The notes beneath the pieces were generated by a model that searched no databases, was not told where the DNA came from, and saw only the letters and a program-made list of their open reading frames with translations. A DNA stretch of 64,000 bases from contig NZ_BBYR01000024.1 of the NCBI RefSeq assembly GCF_001293525.1, positions 1 through 64,000 on the forward strand. The letters run 5' to 3'. This stretch comes from Pseudideonella sakaiensis (GTDB lineage: Bacteria > Pseudomonadota > Gammaproteobacteria > Burkholderiales > Burkholderiaceae_C). Both the position numbers and the translations under genes were made by a program. This document shows positions 8,360 through 20,134 of the stretch, piece by piece. How positions within the stretch are numbered: position 1 is the stretch's first letter; each line of letters opens with the position of its first letter.

Positions 8360-9697
8360 ATGAAACCCATCCAAGTCGGCCTGCTCGGCATCGGCACCGT
8401 CGGCTCCGGCACCTTCAAGGTGCTGCGCCGCAACCAGGAAGAGATCCAGCGCCGCGCCGGCCGCGGCATCGAGATCGCGATGGTGGCCGACCTCGACGTC
8501 GCGCGGGCCCGGGCGCTGGTCGGCGACGGCGTGCGCGTCGTCGCCGATGCGCGCGAGGTGATCGCCAACCCCGAGATCGACATCGTGGTCGAGCTGATCG
8601 GCGGCTACGGCATCGCCCGCGCGCTGGTGATGGAGGCGATCGCGGCCGGCAAGCACGTGGTCACCGCCAACAAGGCGCTGCTGGCCGTGCACGGCACCGA
8701 GATCTTCGCGGCCGCGCGCGAGCAGGGCGTGATGGTCGCCTTCGAGGCGGCGGTCGCCGGGGGCATCCCGATCATCAAGGCGCTGCGCGAAGGCCTGACG
8801 GCGAACCGCATCGAGTGGATCGCCGGCATCATCAACGGCACCACGAACTTCATCCTGTCGGAGATGCGCGACAAGGGCCTGGACTTCGCCAGCGTGCTGA
8901 AGGAAGCCCAGCGCCTGGGCTATGCCGAGGCCGACCCGACCTTCGACATCGAAGGCGTCGATGCGGCCCACAAGGTGACGCTGATGAGCGCGATCGCCTT
9001 CGGCATCCCGGTGCAGTTCGACAAGGCCCACGTCGAGGGCATCACGGCGCTGCAGGCGGCCGACATCACCTATGCCGAGCAGCTCGGCTACCGCATCAAG
9101 CTGCTCGGCATCACGCGCCGGCGCGACGACAAGGGCGGCATCGAGCTGCGCGTGCACCCGACGCTGGTGCCGGCGACCCGGCTGATCGCCAACGTCGAGG
9201 GCGCGATGAACGCGGTGGTCGTGCAGGCCGACGCGGTCGGCGCGACGCTGTACTACGGCAAGGGGGCCGGCTCCGAGCCGACCGCCTCGGCGGTGGTCGC
9301 CGACCTGGTCGACATCACGCGGCTGCACAGCGCCGACCCGCACCACCGCGTGCCGCACCTGGCCTTCCAGCCCGATGCGCTGGCCGCGACGCCGATCCTG
9401 CCGATGGCGGAGGTCGTGACCGCGTTCTACCTGCGGCTGCAGGTGGCCGACCAGGCCGGCGTGCTGGCGCGCATCACCGGCATCCTGGCCGGGCAGGGCA
9501 TCTCGATCGACGCGCTGCTGCAGCGCCCGGCCGCGCCCACCACCGGCGCGCCCGCGGGCGAGGGGCCGCGCACCGACGTCATCATCCTCACGCACGCGAC
9601 GGTCGAGGGCGAGATGAACCGCGCCATCGCCGAGATGCAGGCGCTGCCGACGGTGCTCGCGCCGATCGTGCGGCTGCGCAAGGAGTCGCTGAGCTGA
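8360..9697 (+). CDS. hom: homoserine dehydrogenase with ACT domain
   Basis: Reduces aspartate semialdehyde to homoserine in threonine and methionine synthesis. The 445-aa protein has an N-terminal nucleotide-binding GLLGIGTVGSGT, the catalytic region IINGTTNFIL and DPTFDIEGVDAAHK (the conserved Lys is in the last segment), and a C-terminal ACT domain (ADQAGVLARITGILAGQGIS, about 360 onward), the usual site of threonine feedback. Threonine synthase is encoded 4 kb downstream, separated by an unrelated lactate cassette. Length and architecture are normal for the monofunctional enzyme. Confidence 0.97.
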   Translation: MKPIQVGLLGIGTVGSGTFKVLRRNQEEIQRRAGRGIEIAMVADLDVARARALVGDGVRVVADAREVIANPEIDIVVELIGGYGIARALVMEAIAAGKHVVTANKALLAVHGTEIFAAAREQGVMVAFEAAVAGGIPIIKALREGLTANRIEWIAGIINGTTNFILSEMRDKGLDFASVLKEAQRLGYAEADPTFDIEGVDAAHKVTLMSAIAFGIPVQFDKAHVEGITALQAADITYAEQLGYRIKLLGITRRRDDKGGIELRVHPTLVPATRLIANVEGAMNAVVVQADAVGATLYYGKGAGSEPTASAVVADLVDITRLHSADPHHRVPHLAFQPDALAATPILPMAEVVTAFYLRLQVADQAGVLARITGILAGQGISIDALLQRPAAPTTGAPAGEGPRTDVIILTHATVEGEMNRAIAEMQALPTVLAPIVRLRKESLS

Positions 9698-9742
9698 GCC
9701 GCGGCGCCGGCCGCGCTCCTGCCGGCAGCCGCTCCTGATGGC

Positions 9743-10630
9743 ATGACCGCCTCGCGCATCCCGCCGATCCAGGCCCTGCTGGCCTTCGAGGCGCTGGCGC
9801 GGCTGCGCAGCGTGACGCTGGCGGCGGAGGAACTGGCGGTGACGCCGAGCGCGGTCAGCCACCGCATCCGCCAGCTCGAGACGCAGCTCGGGCTGAAGCT
9901 GTTCGTGCGCGGGGACTTCTCGCTCGGCGCGGAGGGCAGCGCCTACCTCGCGCGCGTGCGCGAGGCGCTCGCCGTGCTGCAGCAGGTGCCCGCGGGCGAC
10001 CGGGCCGGTCCGGCGCCGGTGCGGCTGCGCCTCGGCGTCACGCCCACCTTCTCGCGCGAGCTGCTGCTGCCCCGACTGGCCCTGTTCCGCCATGCCTACC
10101 CGGAGGTCGAGCTGACGCTGCTGGTCGGCGTGCCGGGGGCCGGCCAGATGAACCCCGAGGCCGACCTCGAGGTCAGCTTCGGGCCCGCGCCGCTGGCCGG
10201 CGTCGAGTCGATGATGCTGATGGCCGACGAGGTCTCGCCGGTCTGCAGCCCGGACGTGCTGCATGCGCTCGGTCCGGTCGATGGCTTCGCGAGCACCGAG
10301 GCGCTGGATGCGGCACGCCTGATCCGCACGCCGCTGGAGCCCTGGCGCACCTGGTTCCGGGCCTGCGGCATCGACCGGCCCGAGCCGACCAGCGGCGCGC
10401 AGTTCAACGACCTCGGCCTGGTGCTCGATGCCGCGGTGGCCGGCTTCGGCGTGGCGCTGATGCGCCTGCGGCTGGGCCGCGCCTGGCTCGACAGCGGCCG
10501 GCTGGTGCGCCTGTCGCCGCGCAGCGTGCCCTCGCCGCATGCCTACCACCTGGGCTGGAAGCCCGGCACGCTGCAGCGCTGGGAGTGCGCCGCCTTCGTC
10601 GACTGGCTGCGGCAGGCGCTGAAGTCCTGA
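9743..10630 (+). CDS. LysR-family transcriptional regulator (GcvA-like)
   Basis: A 295-aa regulator with an N-terminal winged HTH (ALARLRSVTLAAEELAVTPSAVSHRIRQLE, roughly residues 10-45) and a LysR effector domain. The 'PPIQALLAFEALARL' opening is typical of the GcvA branch. It lies 167 bp upstream of the lactate permease gene on the same strand and is the likely regulator of lldP-lldD. This is inference from position. Lactate operons of enterobacteria and pseudomonads are usually controlled by the GntR-type LldR, so a LysR controller would be a variation. Confidence 0.9.
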   Translation: MTASRIPPIQALLAFEALARLRSVTLAAEELAVTPSAVSHRIRQLETQLGLKLFVRGDFSLGAEGSAYLARVREALAVLQQVPAGDRAGPAPVRLRLGVTPTFSRELLLPRLALFRHAYPEVELTLLVGVPGAGQMNPEADLEVSFGPAPLAGVESMMLMADEVSPVCSPDVLHALGPVDGFASTEALDAARLIRTPLEPWRTWFRACGIDRPEPTSGAQFNDLGLVLDAAVAGFGVALMRLRLGRAWLDSGRLVRLSPRSVPSPHAYHLGWKPGTLQRWECAAFVDWLRQALKS

Positions 10631-10675
10631 CGCGGGCCTGACGCCGGGCGGGCCGCGCGGCTGAAAAACTTTCAC

Positions 10676-10707
10676 GCCGGCGCGCGCTGCAATTCAGCCG
10701 GCGCGCG
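10676..10707 (+). promoter_or_regulatory. paired 11-bp direct repeat upstream of lldP
   Basis: GCCGGCGCGCG occurs at 10676-10686 and again at 10697-10707, start to start 21 bp, about two helical turns, around the AT-containing spacer CTGCAATTCA. The copies lie 90-120 bp before the lldP start. The arrangement fits two sites for one regulator on the same DNA face. High GC makes such repeats easier to get by chance. Confidence 0.45.
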
Positions 10708-10797
10708 GAACCGTCACCGTATGGTCATGCCCGCGATCGCCCCGAGGCGACGACCGGCTGCGCAGCCGGCATCCACGACACGCAGGAGACACCCGCC

Positions 10798-12459
<1,662 letters not shown>

Positions 12460-12480
12460 GCCGCGACGGGGAGTGATGCC

Positions 12481-13635
12481 ATGACCGTGATCACGAACAT
12501 CGAGGACCTGCGGGTGCTCGCCGAGAAGCGCGTGCCGCGCATGTTCTACGACTATGCCGATTCCGGCTCCTGGACCGAGGGCACCTACCGCGCCAACGAG
12601 GCCGACTTCCAGCGCATCAAGCTGCGCCAGCGCGTGGCAGTCAACATGGAGGGCCGCAGCACGGCGGTCAGCCTGGCCGGGCAGGCCGCGGCGATGCCGG
12701 TGGCGATCGCGCCGGTCGGCCTGACCGGCATGCAGCACGCCGACGGCGAGATCCACGCCGCGCGGGCGGCCGAGAAGTTCGGCATCCCGTTCACGCTGTC
12801 CACGATGAGCATCTGCTCGATCGAGGACATTGCGCAGCACACCCGCGCGCCATTCTGGTTCCAGCTCTACATGATGCGCGACCGCGACGCGATGGCGCGC
12901 ATGATCGGCCGCGCCCGCGACGCGCGCTGCAGCGCCCTGGTGCTGACCCTCGACCTGCAGGTGATCGGCCAGCGCCACAAGGACCTGAAGAACGGCCTGA
13001 CGGCGCCGCCGCGCCCGACGCTGCGCAACCTCGTCAACCTCGCGACCAAGCCGCGCTGGTGCCTGGGCATGCTCGGCACGCAGCGGCGCACCTTCCGCAA
13101 CCTCGTGGGCCATGTGCAGGGCGTGTCCGACATGAACTCCCTGGCCGCCTGGACGAACGAGCAGTTCGATCCGCGCCTGTCCTGGGCCGACGTCGAGTGG
13201 GTCAAGCGCCAGTGGGGCGGGCGCCTGATCCTGAAGGGCATCATGGTGCCCGAGGATGCCCGTCTCGCCGTCGAGGCCGGCGCCGACGCGATCGTCGTCA
13301 GCAACCACGGCGGGCGCCAGCTCGATGGCGCGCCGAGCAGCATCGAGGCCCTGCCGGCGATCGTCGACGCGGTCGGCCGGCAGACCGAGGTGTGGATGGA
13401 CGGCGGCATCCGCTCCGGCCAGGACGTGCTGAAGGCCTGGGCGCTCGGGGCCCGGGGCACGATGATCGGCCGCGCGATGGCCTACGGCCTCGGCGCGATG
13501 GGCGAGGCGGGCGTGACCCGCGCGCTGCAGATCCTGCACAAGGAGCTCGACGTCACGATGGCCTTCTGCGGCCACACCCGCCTCGCCGACGTCGACCGCA
13601 GCATCCTCGTGCCGGGCAGCTACCCCGTCGCCTGA
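12481..13635 (+). CDS. lldD: FMN-dependent L-lactate dehydrogenase (quinone/cytochrome linked)
   Basis: A 384-aa enzyme oxidising L-lactate to pyruvate at the inner membrane and feeding the respiratory chain. The catalytic histidine is His276 in SNHGGRQLDGAPS; the FMN-binding Lys is in RLILKGIMVPEDA; the GGIRSGQDVLKAWALGA segment binds the FMN phosphate. The N-terminal YDYADSGSWTEGTYR matches LldD rather than glycolate oxidase, though the two families are close. It is translated right after the permease gene, with GGGAG before the ATG. The next gene, thrC, has its own -10-like box. Confidence 0.95.
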   Translation: MTVITNIEDLRVLAEKRVPRMFYDYADSGSWTEGTYRANEADFQRIKLRQRVAVNMEGRSTAVSLAGQAAAMPVAIAPVGLTGMQHADGEIHAARAAEKFGIPFTLSTMSICSIEDIAQHTRAPFWFQLYMMRDRDAMARMIGRARDARCSALVLTLDLQVIGQRHKDLKNGLTAPPRPTLRNLVNLATKPRWCLGMLGTQRRTFRNLVGHVQGVSDMNSLAAWTNEQFDPRLSWADVEWVKRQWGGRLILKGIMVPEDARLAVEAGADAIVVSNHGGRQLDGAPSSIEALPAIVDAVGRQTEVWMDGGIRSGQDVLKAWALGARGTMIGRAMAYGLGAMGEAGVTRALQILHKELDVTMAFCGHTRLADVDRSILVPGSYPVA

Positions 13636-13738
13636 CCCGGGCGGGCCCGCCAGGGCCGCGGCGGCCCGGGTCCGCCCGCGCCGGCGCGGGCGGCTGGCTT
13701 GCGGGAGACCGGTCGCTGCCCCGTCGGGTGCCCGTCCC

Positions 13739-13744
13739 TACAAT
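13739..13744 (+). promoter_or_regulatory. -10-like box for thrC
   Basis: TACAAT followed by CGCG, 25 nt before the thrC ATG. Similar TAnAATC hexamers precede other transcription units in this window. There is no convincing -35 at the right distance. Confidence 0.35.
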
Positions 13745-13768
13745 CGCGGGCTCCGAGGACCCACGACG

Positions 13769-15175
13769 ATGATGTATCTCAGCACCCGCGGCGACCCGAC
13801 CGAGCGGCGCTTCTGCGACATCCTGCTGGAGGGCCTGGCGCCCGACGGCGGCCTGTACCTGCCGCTGCGCTATCCGCGCGTCGATGCCGCCACGCTCGAG
13901 CGCTGGCGCGGCCTGTCCTATGCGGGCCTGGCCTTCGAGATCCTGTCGCTCTACATCGACGACATCCCGGCGGCCGACCTGCGCGCGCTGGTCGATCGCA
14001 CCTACACCGAGGCGGTCTTCGGCACGCCGGAGATCACGCCGCTGAAGCCGCTGGAGCCGGGGCTGGCGCTGCAGGCGCTGTCGAACGGCCCGACGCTCGC
14101 CTTCAAGGACATGGCGATGCAGCTGCTCGGCCAGCTGTTCGAGTACGAACTGGGCCGCCGCGGCGAGCCGCTGAACATCCTCGGGGCGACCTCGGGCGAC
14201 ACCGGCAGCGCCGCCGAGTACGCGATGCGCGGCAAGCGCGGCGTCAAGGTGTTCATGCTCAGCCCGCACGGCCGCATGAGCCCGTTCCAGCAGGCCCAGA
14301 TGTTCAGCCTGCAGGACGCCAACATCCACAACCTGGCGGTGCGGGGCGTGTTCGACGACTGCCAGGACATCGTCAAGGCGGTGTCGGCGGACCTGGCCTT
14401 CAAGCGGCGCCACCACATCGGCACCGTCAACTCGATCAACTGGGCGCGGCTGCTGGCCCAGGTCGTCTACTACTTCGCCGGCTGGTTCCAGGCCACGCGC
14501 GACGGCGCCGAGCGCGTCAGCTTCGCCGTGCCCAGCGGCAACTTCGGCAACATCTGCGCCGGGCACGTGGCGCGCTGCATGGGCCTGCCGATCCACCGGC
14601 TGGTGCTGGCCACCAACGAGAACGACGTGCTCGACGAGTTCTTCCGCACCGGCCGCTACCGCCCCCGCGGCAGCGCCGAGACGCACGAGACCTCGAGCCC
14701 GTCGATGGACATCTCGAAGGCCTCGAACTTCGAGCGCTTCGTGTTCGACGTGCTCGGACGCGACGCCGGGCGCACCCGCAGCCTGTTCGGCCCGGCGCTG
14801 GCCGAGCGGGGCGAGTTCGTGCTCGCGCCGCAGGAGTTTGCGCGCCTGGCCGAGTTCGGCTTCGTGTCCGGCCGCAGCACCCATGCGGACCGCATCGCCA
14901 CCATCCGCGCGACCCATGCGACCCACGGCGTCACGGTCGATCCGCATACCGCGGACGGACTGAAGGTCGCGCGCGAGCGGCGCGAGCCGGGCGAGACCAT
15001 GCTCGTGCTGGAGACCGCGCTGCCGGCCAAGTTCGCTGCCACGATCGTCGAGGCGCTCGGGCACGAGCCGGCCCGCCCACCGGCCACCGTGGGCATCGAG
15101 GCGCTGCCCAAGCGCGGTGAGCTCGTGCCCGCCGATGTCGAGACCGTCAAGGCCTACATCGCCTCCCACGCCTGA
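13769..15175 (+). CDS. thrC: threonine synthase
   Basis: Converts O-phosphohomoserine to threonine, the last step of the pathway begun by hom. The 468-aa protein has the PLP lysine Lys113 in PTLAFKDMAMQL, the phosphate/PLP-binding GATSGDTGSAAEYAM, and SVNSINWARL. The N-terminus YLSTRGDPTERRFCDILLEG is typical of the long class. An ATG at 13772 is an alternative start. It is followed 24 bp later by moeA. In Ralstonia and related genera, as I recall them, thrC directly follows hom; here the lysR-lldP-lldD block separates the two. Confidence 0.96.
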   Translation: MMYLSTRGDPTERRFCDILLEGLAPDGGLYLPLRYPRVDAATLERWRGLSYAGLAFEILSLYIDDIPAADLRALVDRTYTEAVFGTPEITPLKPLEPGLALQALSNGPTLAFKDMAMQLLGQLFEYELGRRGEPLNILGATSGDTGSAAEYAMRGKRGVKVFMLSPHGRMSPFQQAQMFSLQDANIHNLAVRGVFDDCQDIVKAVSADLAFKRRHHIGTVNSINWARLLAQVVYYFAGWFQATRDGAERVSFAVPSGNFGNICAGHVARCMGLPIHRLVLATNENDVLDEFFRTGRYRPRGSAETHETSSPSMDISKASNFERFVFDVLGRDAGRTRSLFGPALAERGEFVLAPQEFARLAEFGFVSGRSTHADRIATIRATHATHGVTVDPHTADGLKVARERREPGETMLVLETALPAKFAATIVEALGHEPARPPATVGIEALPKRGELVPADVETVKAYIASHA

Positions 15176-15199
15176 CCCGCCCGCCACCGCCGCCCTGCC

Positions 15200-16453
15200 A
15201 TGACCTCTGCTGCCGCCGCCCGTCCGCCGCTGCTGTCGCTGGACGATGCCCTGGGACGCCTGCTCGCGGCGGTGCAGCCGCTGGCCGAGACCGAATCGGT
15301 CGACACCTTCGATGCCGCCGGCCGGGTGCTCGCCGTCGGCGTGCGCTCGACGCTGGCGGTGCCGCCGGCCGACAACAGCGCGATGGACGGCTATGCGCTG
15401 CGCGTGGCCGACGTGCCCGCCGACGGCACGGTGCTGCCGGTCAGCCAGCGCATCCCCGCCGGCGTGCCGCCGCAGCCGCTGGCGCCCGGCAGCGCCGCGC
15501 GCATCTTCACCGGGGCCCAGGTGCCGCCGGGGGCCGATGCGGTGGTGATGCAGGAGCAGTGCGAGGCGCTGGACGGCGGCCGCGTGGCGGTACGCGTTCG
15601 GCCGGTGGCCGGCAGCGCGATCCGCCGCCGCGGCGAGGACGTCGCCGAGGGCGCCGAGGTGCTGCCCGTCGGCACCCGGCTGTCGCCGCAGGCCCTCGGT
15701 CTGGCCGCCTCGGTCGGCCTGGCGCGGCTGACGGTCGCGCGTCGGCCGCGGGTGGCGCTGTTCTCGACCGGCGACGAGCTGGTGATGCCGGGCGAGCCGC
15801 TGCGGCCCGGCGCGATCTACAACTCGAACCGCTACACGCTGCGCGCGCTGCTGCAGCGCTGCGGCTGCGAGGTGAGCGACCTCGGCATCGTGCCCGACCG
15901 CCTGGAGGCCACCCGCGAGGCGCTGCGCCAGGCCGCCGCCGGCAACGACCTGATCGTGACCAGCGGCGGCGTGTCGGTCGGCGAGGAGGACCACCTGCGG
16001 CCGGCGCTCGAGGCCGAGGGCCGGCTCGACCTGTGGCAGATCGCGATGAAGCCGGGCAAGCCGCTCGCCTTCGGCGAGGTGCGCCGGCCGGGCGCCGCCG
16101 CCGGTGCCGCGCCGGCCTGGTTCATCGGCCTGCCGGGCAACCCGGTCTCGTCCTTCCTCACCTTCCTGTTGGCGGTGCGCCCGGTGCTGCTGCGCCTGCA
16201 AGGCGCCACCGAGCTGGCGCCGCGCACGCTGCCGCGCCGGGCCGACTTCGACTGGCCCGGGCCCGACAAGCGGCGCGAGTTCCTGCGCGTGCGCAGCCAG
16301 CCGGACGGCAGCGTCGCGCTGTACGGCAACCAGGGCTCGGGCGTGCTGACCTCGCTGGTCTGGGCCGATGCGATCGTCGACAACCCGCCGGGGCAGGTGA
16401 TCCGCCGCGGCGAGACGGTGCGCTGCATCGACCTGGCGGGGTGGCTGGCATGA
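15200..16453 (+). CDS. moeA: molybdopterin molybdenumtransferase MoeA
   Basis: Inserts molybdate into adenylylated molybdopterin. The 417-aa protein carries the MoeA signatures: PPADNSAMDGYA, RRGEDVAEGAEVLP, FSTGDELV, the MPT-binding VTSGGVSVGEEDHL, KPGKPLAFG and IGLPGNPVSSF, in the usual order (domains III, I and IV). Its TGA overlaps the moaD ATG in an ATGA, indicating translational coupling in a moeA-moaD-moaE run. Confidence 0.96.
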   Translation: MTSAAAARPPLLSLDDALGRLLAAVQPLAETESVDTFDAAGRVLAVGVRSTLAVPPADNSAMDGYALRVADVPADGTVLPVSQRIPAGVPPQPLAPGSAARIFTGAQVPPGADAVVMQEQCEALDGGRVAVRVRPVAGSAIRRRGEDVAEGAEVLPVGTRLSPQALGLAASVGLARLTVARRPRVALFSTGDELVMPGEPLRPGAIYNSNRYTLRALLQRCGCEVSDLGIVPDRLEATREALRQAAAGNDLIVTSGGVSVGEEDHLRPALEAEGRLDLWQIAMKPGKPLAFGEVRRPGAAAGAAPAWFIGLPGNPVSSFLTFLLAVRPVLLRLQGATELAPRTLPRRADFDWPGPDKRREFLRVRSQPDGSVALYGNQGSGVLTSLVWADAIVDNPPGQVIRRGETVRCIDLAGWLA

Positions 16454-16701
16454 GGCTGCGGGTGCGCTATTTCGCCGCGCTGCGCGAGGCGCTGGGCGAC
16501 GGCGAGGAGGTCGAGCTCCCCGAAGGCAGCGACCTGGCGGCGCTGCGCGACCGCCTGATCGCCTCCAGCCCGCGCCATGCCGAGGCGCTGGCCCGCGGCC
16601 GCGCGCTGCGCTGCGCGCTCGACCAGGTGCTGGTGCGCGAAAGCGCGCAGCCGGGCGATGGCGCCGAAGTGGCCTTTTTTCCGCCGGTGACCGGTGGCTG
16701 A
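16450..16701 (+). CDS. moaD: molybdopterin synthase sulfur-carrier subunit MoaD
   Basis: A ubiquitin-like sulfur carrier of 83 aa ending in the functional Gly-Gly (FFPPVTGG), which is thiocarboxylated and donates sulfur to precursor Z. The start overlaps the moeA stop (ATGA) and the 3' end overlaps moaE by 8 bp, so all three are translationally coupled. Its N-terminal VRYFAALREALG is typical of MoaD. Confidence 0.95.
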   Translation: MRLRVRYFAALREALGDGEEVELPEGSDLAALRDRLIASSPRHAEALARGRALRCALDQVLVRESAQPGDGAEVAFFPPVTGG

Positions 16702-17281
16702 GCCGGGCGCCGCAATGGAAACGCCGCGCGAGGCCGGTGCGCGCCTGCCGCGCACCGTGCGCATCCAGACCGCCGACTTCGACCTCGGCGCCGAGGTGGC
16801 CGTGCTGCGCGCCGGCGACCACGGCATCGGCGCCGTGGCCAGCTTCATCGGCACCGTGCGCGACCGCAACGACGGCGCCGCGGTCGCCGGGATGACGCTG
16901 GAGCACTACCCCGGCATGACCGAGAAGGCGATCGACGCGATGGTCGATGCCGCGGCCGCCCGCTTCCCGCTGCTCGGCGTCACGGTGGTGCACCGCGTCG
17001 GGCCGCTGGCGCCGGGCGACCAGGTCGTGCTGGTGGCCGTCGCCTCGGCCCACCGCGGCGCCGCCTTCCAGGCCTGCGAGTTCCTGATGGACTACCTGAA
17101 GACCCAGGCGCCGTTCTGGAAGAAGGAGCAGACGCCGCAGGGCGGGCGCTGGGTCGACGCGCGGGTGAGCGACGACGCCGCGCTGGCGCGCTGGGGCATC
17201 GCGGCCGGGAATGCGGACGGCCCGGCGGCCGGGGAGCCGGCGGCGGACGGCGGCCCGGGCGCGTCATCGGCGCCGGTCTGA
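16694..17281 (+). CDS. moaE: molybdopterin synthase catalytic subunit MoaE
   Basis: The catalytic partner of MoaD in molybdopterin synthase, 195 aa from the GTG at 16694, or 188 aa from the ATG at 16715. Seen: ASFIGTVRDRNDG, LEHYPGMTEKAID, HRVGPLAPGDQVVLVAVASAHR and the catalytic-lysine region FWKKEQTPQGGRWVDAR. The tail after ARWGIAAGN is an Ala/Gly/Pro-rich extension of about 25 aa with no clear role. Confidence 0.95.
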   Translation: MAEPGAAMETPREAGARLPRTVRIQTADFDLGAEVAVLRAGDHGIGAVASFIGTVRDRNDGAAVAGMTLEHYPGMTEKAIDAMVDAAAARFPLLGVTVVHRVGPLAPGDQVVLVAVASAHRGAAFQACEFLMDYLKTQAPFWKKEQTPQGGRWVDARVSDDAALARWGIAAGNADGPAAGEPAADGGPGASSAPV

Positions 17282-17299
17282 CCCTGGGCCTGGCCGCGG

Positions 17300-17337
17300 T
17301 TTGACCGAGGCTTGACCGAGGTTGACCGAGGTCAAAC
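17300..17337 (+). repeat. triple TTGACCGAGG repeat framed by an inverted repeat, upstream of clpB
   Basis: TTGACCGAGG occurs at 17301-17310, 17312-17321 and 17322-17331. The block is framed by GTTTGACC (17300-17307) and GGTCAAAC (17330-17337), which are perfect complements. The last unit with its neighbour also forms TTGACC-GA-GGTCAA (17322-17335). It lies 100-137 bp before clpB and 19 bp after the moaE stop. It could be a regulator-binding array or an RNA hairpin ending moaE; there is no T-run. Confidence 0.65.
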
Positions 17338-17383
17338 GGCGGTCGATCCGGCACCCGCTGCGGCACGATCGCCGTGCGGCGGC

Positions 17384-17411
17384 CTTGAAAACCCCCCGAA
17401 CTGCCTGAAAT
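17384..17411 (+). promoter_or_regulatory. possible heat-shock (sigma-32) promoter of clpB
   Basis: CTTGAAA (17384-17390) is a perfect sigma-32 -35 element. After 13 nt comes CCTGAAAT (17404-17411), a weak match to the CCCCATnT -10. It ends 25 nt before the clpB ATG. clpB is a classic sigma-32 target. Confidence 0.4.
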
Positions 17412-17436
17412 CCTGTCGCATCGGAGGATTTTCCCC

Positions 17437-20031
<2,595 letters not shown>

Positions 20032-20068
20032 GTGCCCGGGGCGGCCCTGCGCCGCCCTGCAGGCCACG

Positions 20069-20098
20069 AAGGGGCACCGATAGAATCGGTGCCCCTTT
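20069..20098 (+). terminator. clpB intrinsic terminator with a -10-like hexamer in its loop
   Basis: Perfect 13-bp arms (20069-20081 and 20085-20097) enclose a 3-nt loop, and the descending arm ends in TTT. It lies 38 nt after the clpB stop. The hexamer TAGAAT (20081-20086), the -10-like sequence seen before other genes here, spans the loop and is 49 nt before the nadB ATG. The element may both end clpB and start nadB. Confidence 0.75.
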
Positions 20099-20134
20099 GC
20101 CTTCGTGGGGCCGCGAGCGGCGGCCCCCCCGCCC

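Noticed and set aside
13553-17053. 1166-codon minus-strand frame opposite thrC-moeA-moaE
   Set aside because: Antisense shadow of four recognised genes with a composition typical of such shadows.
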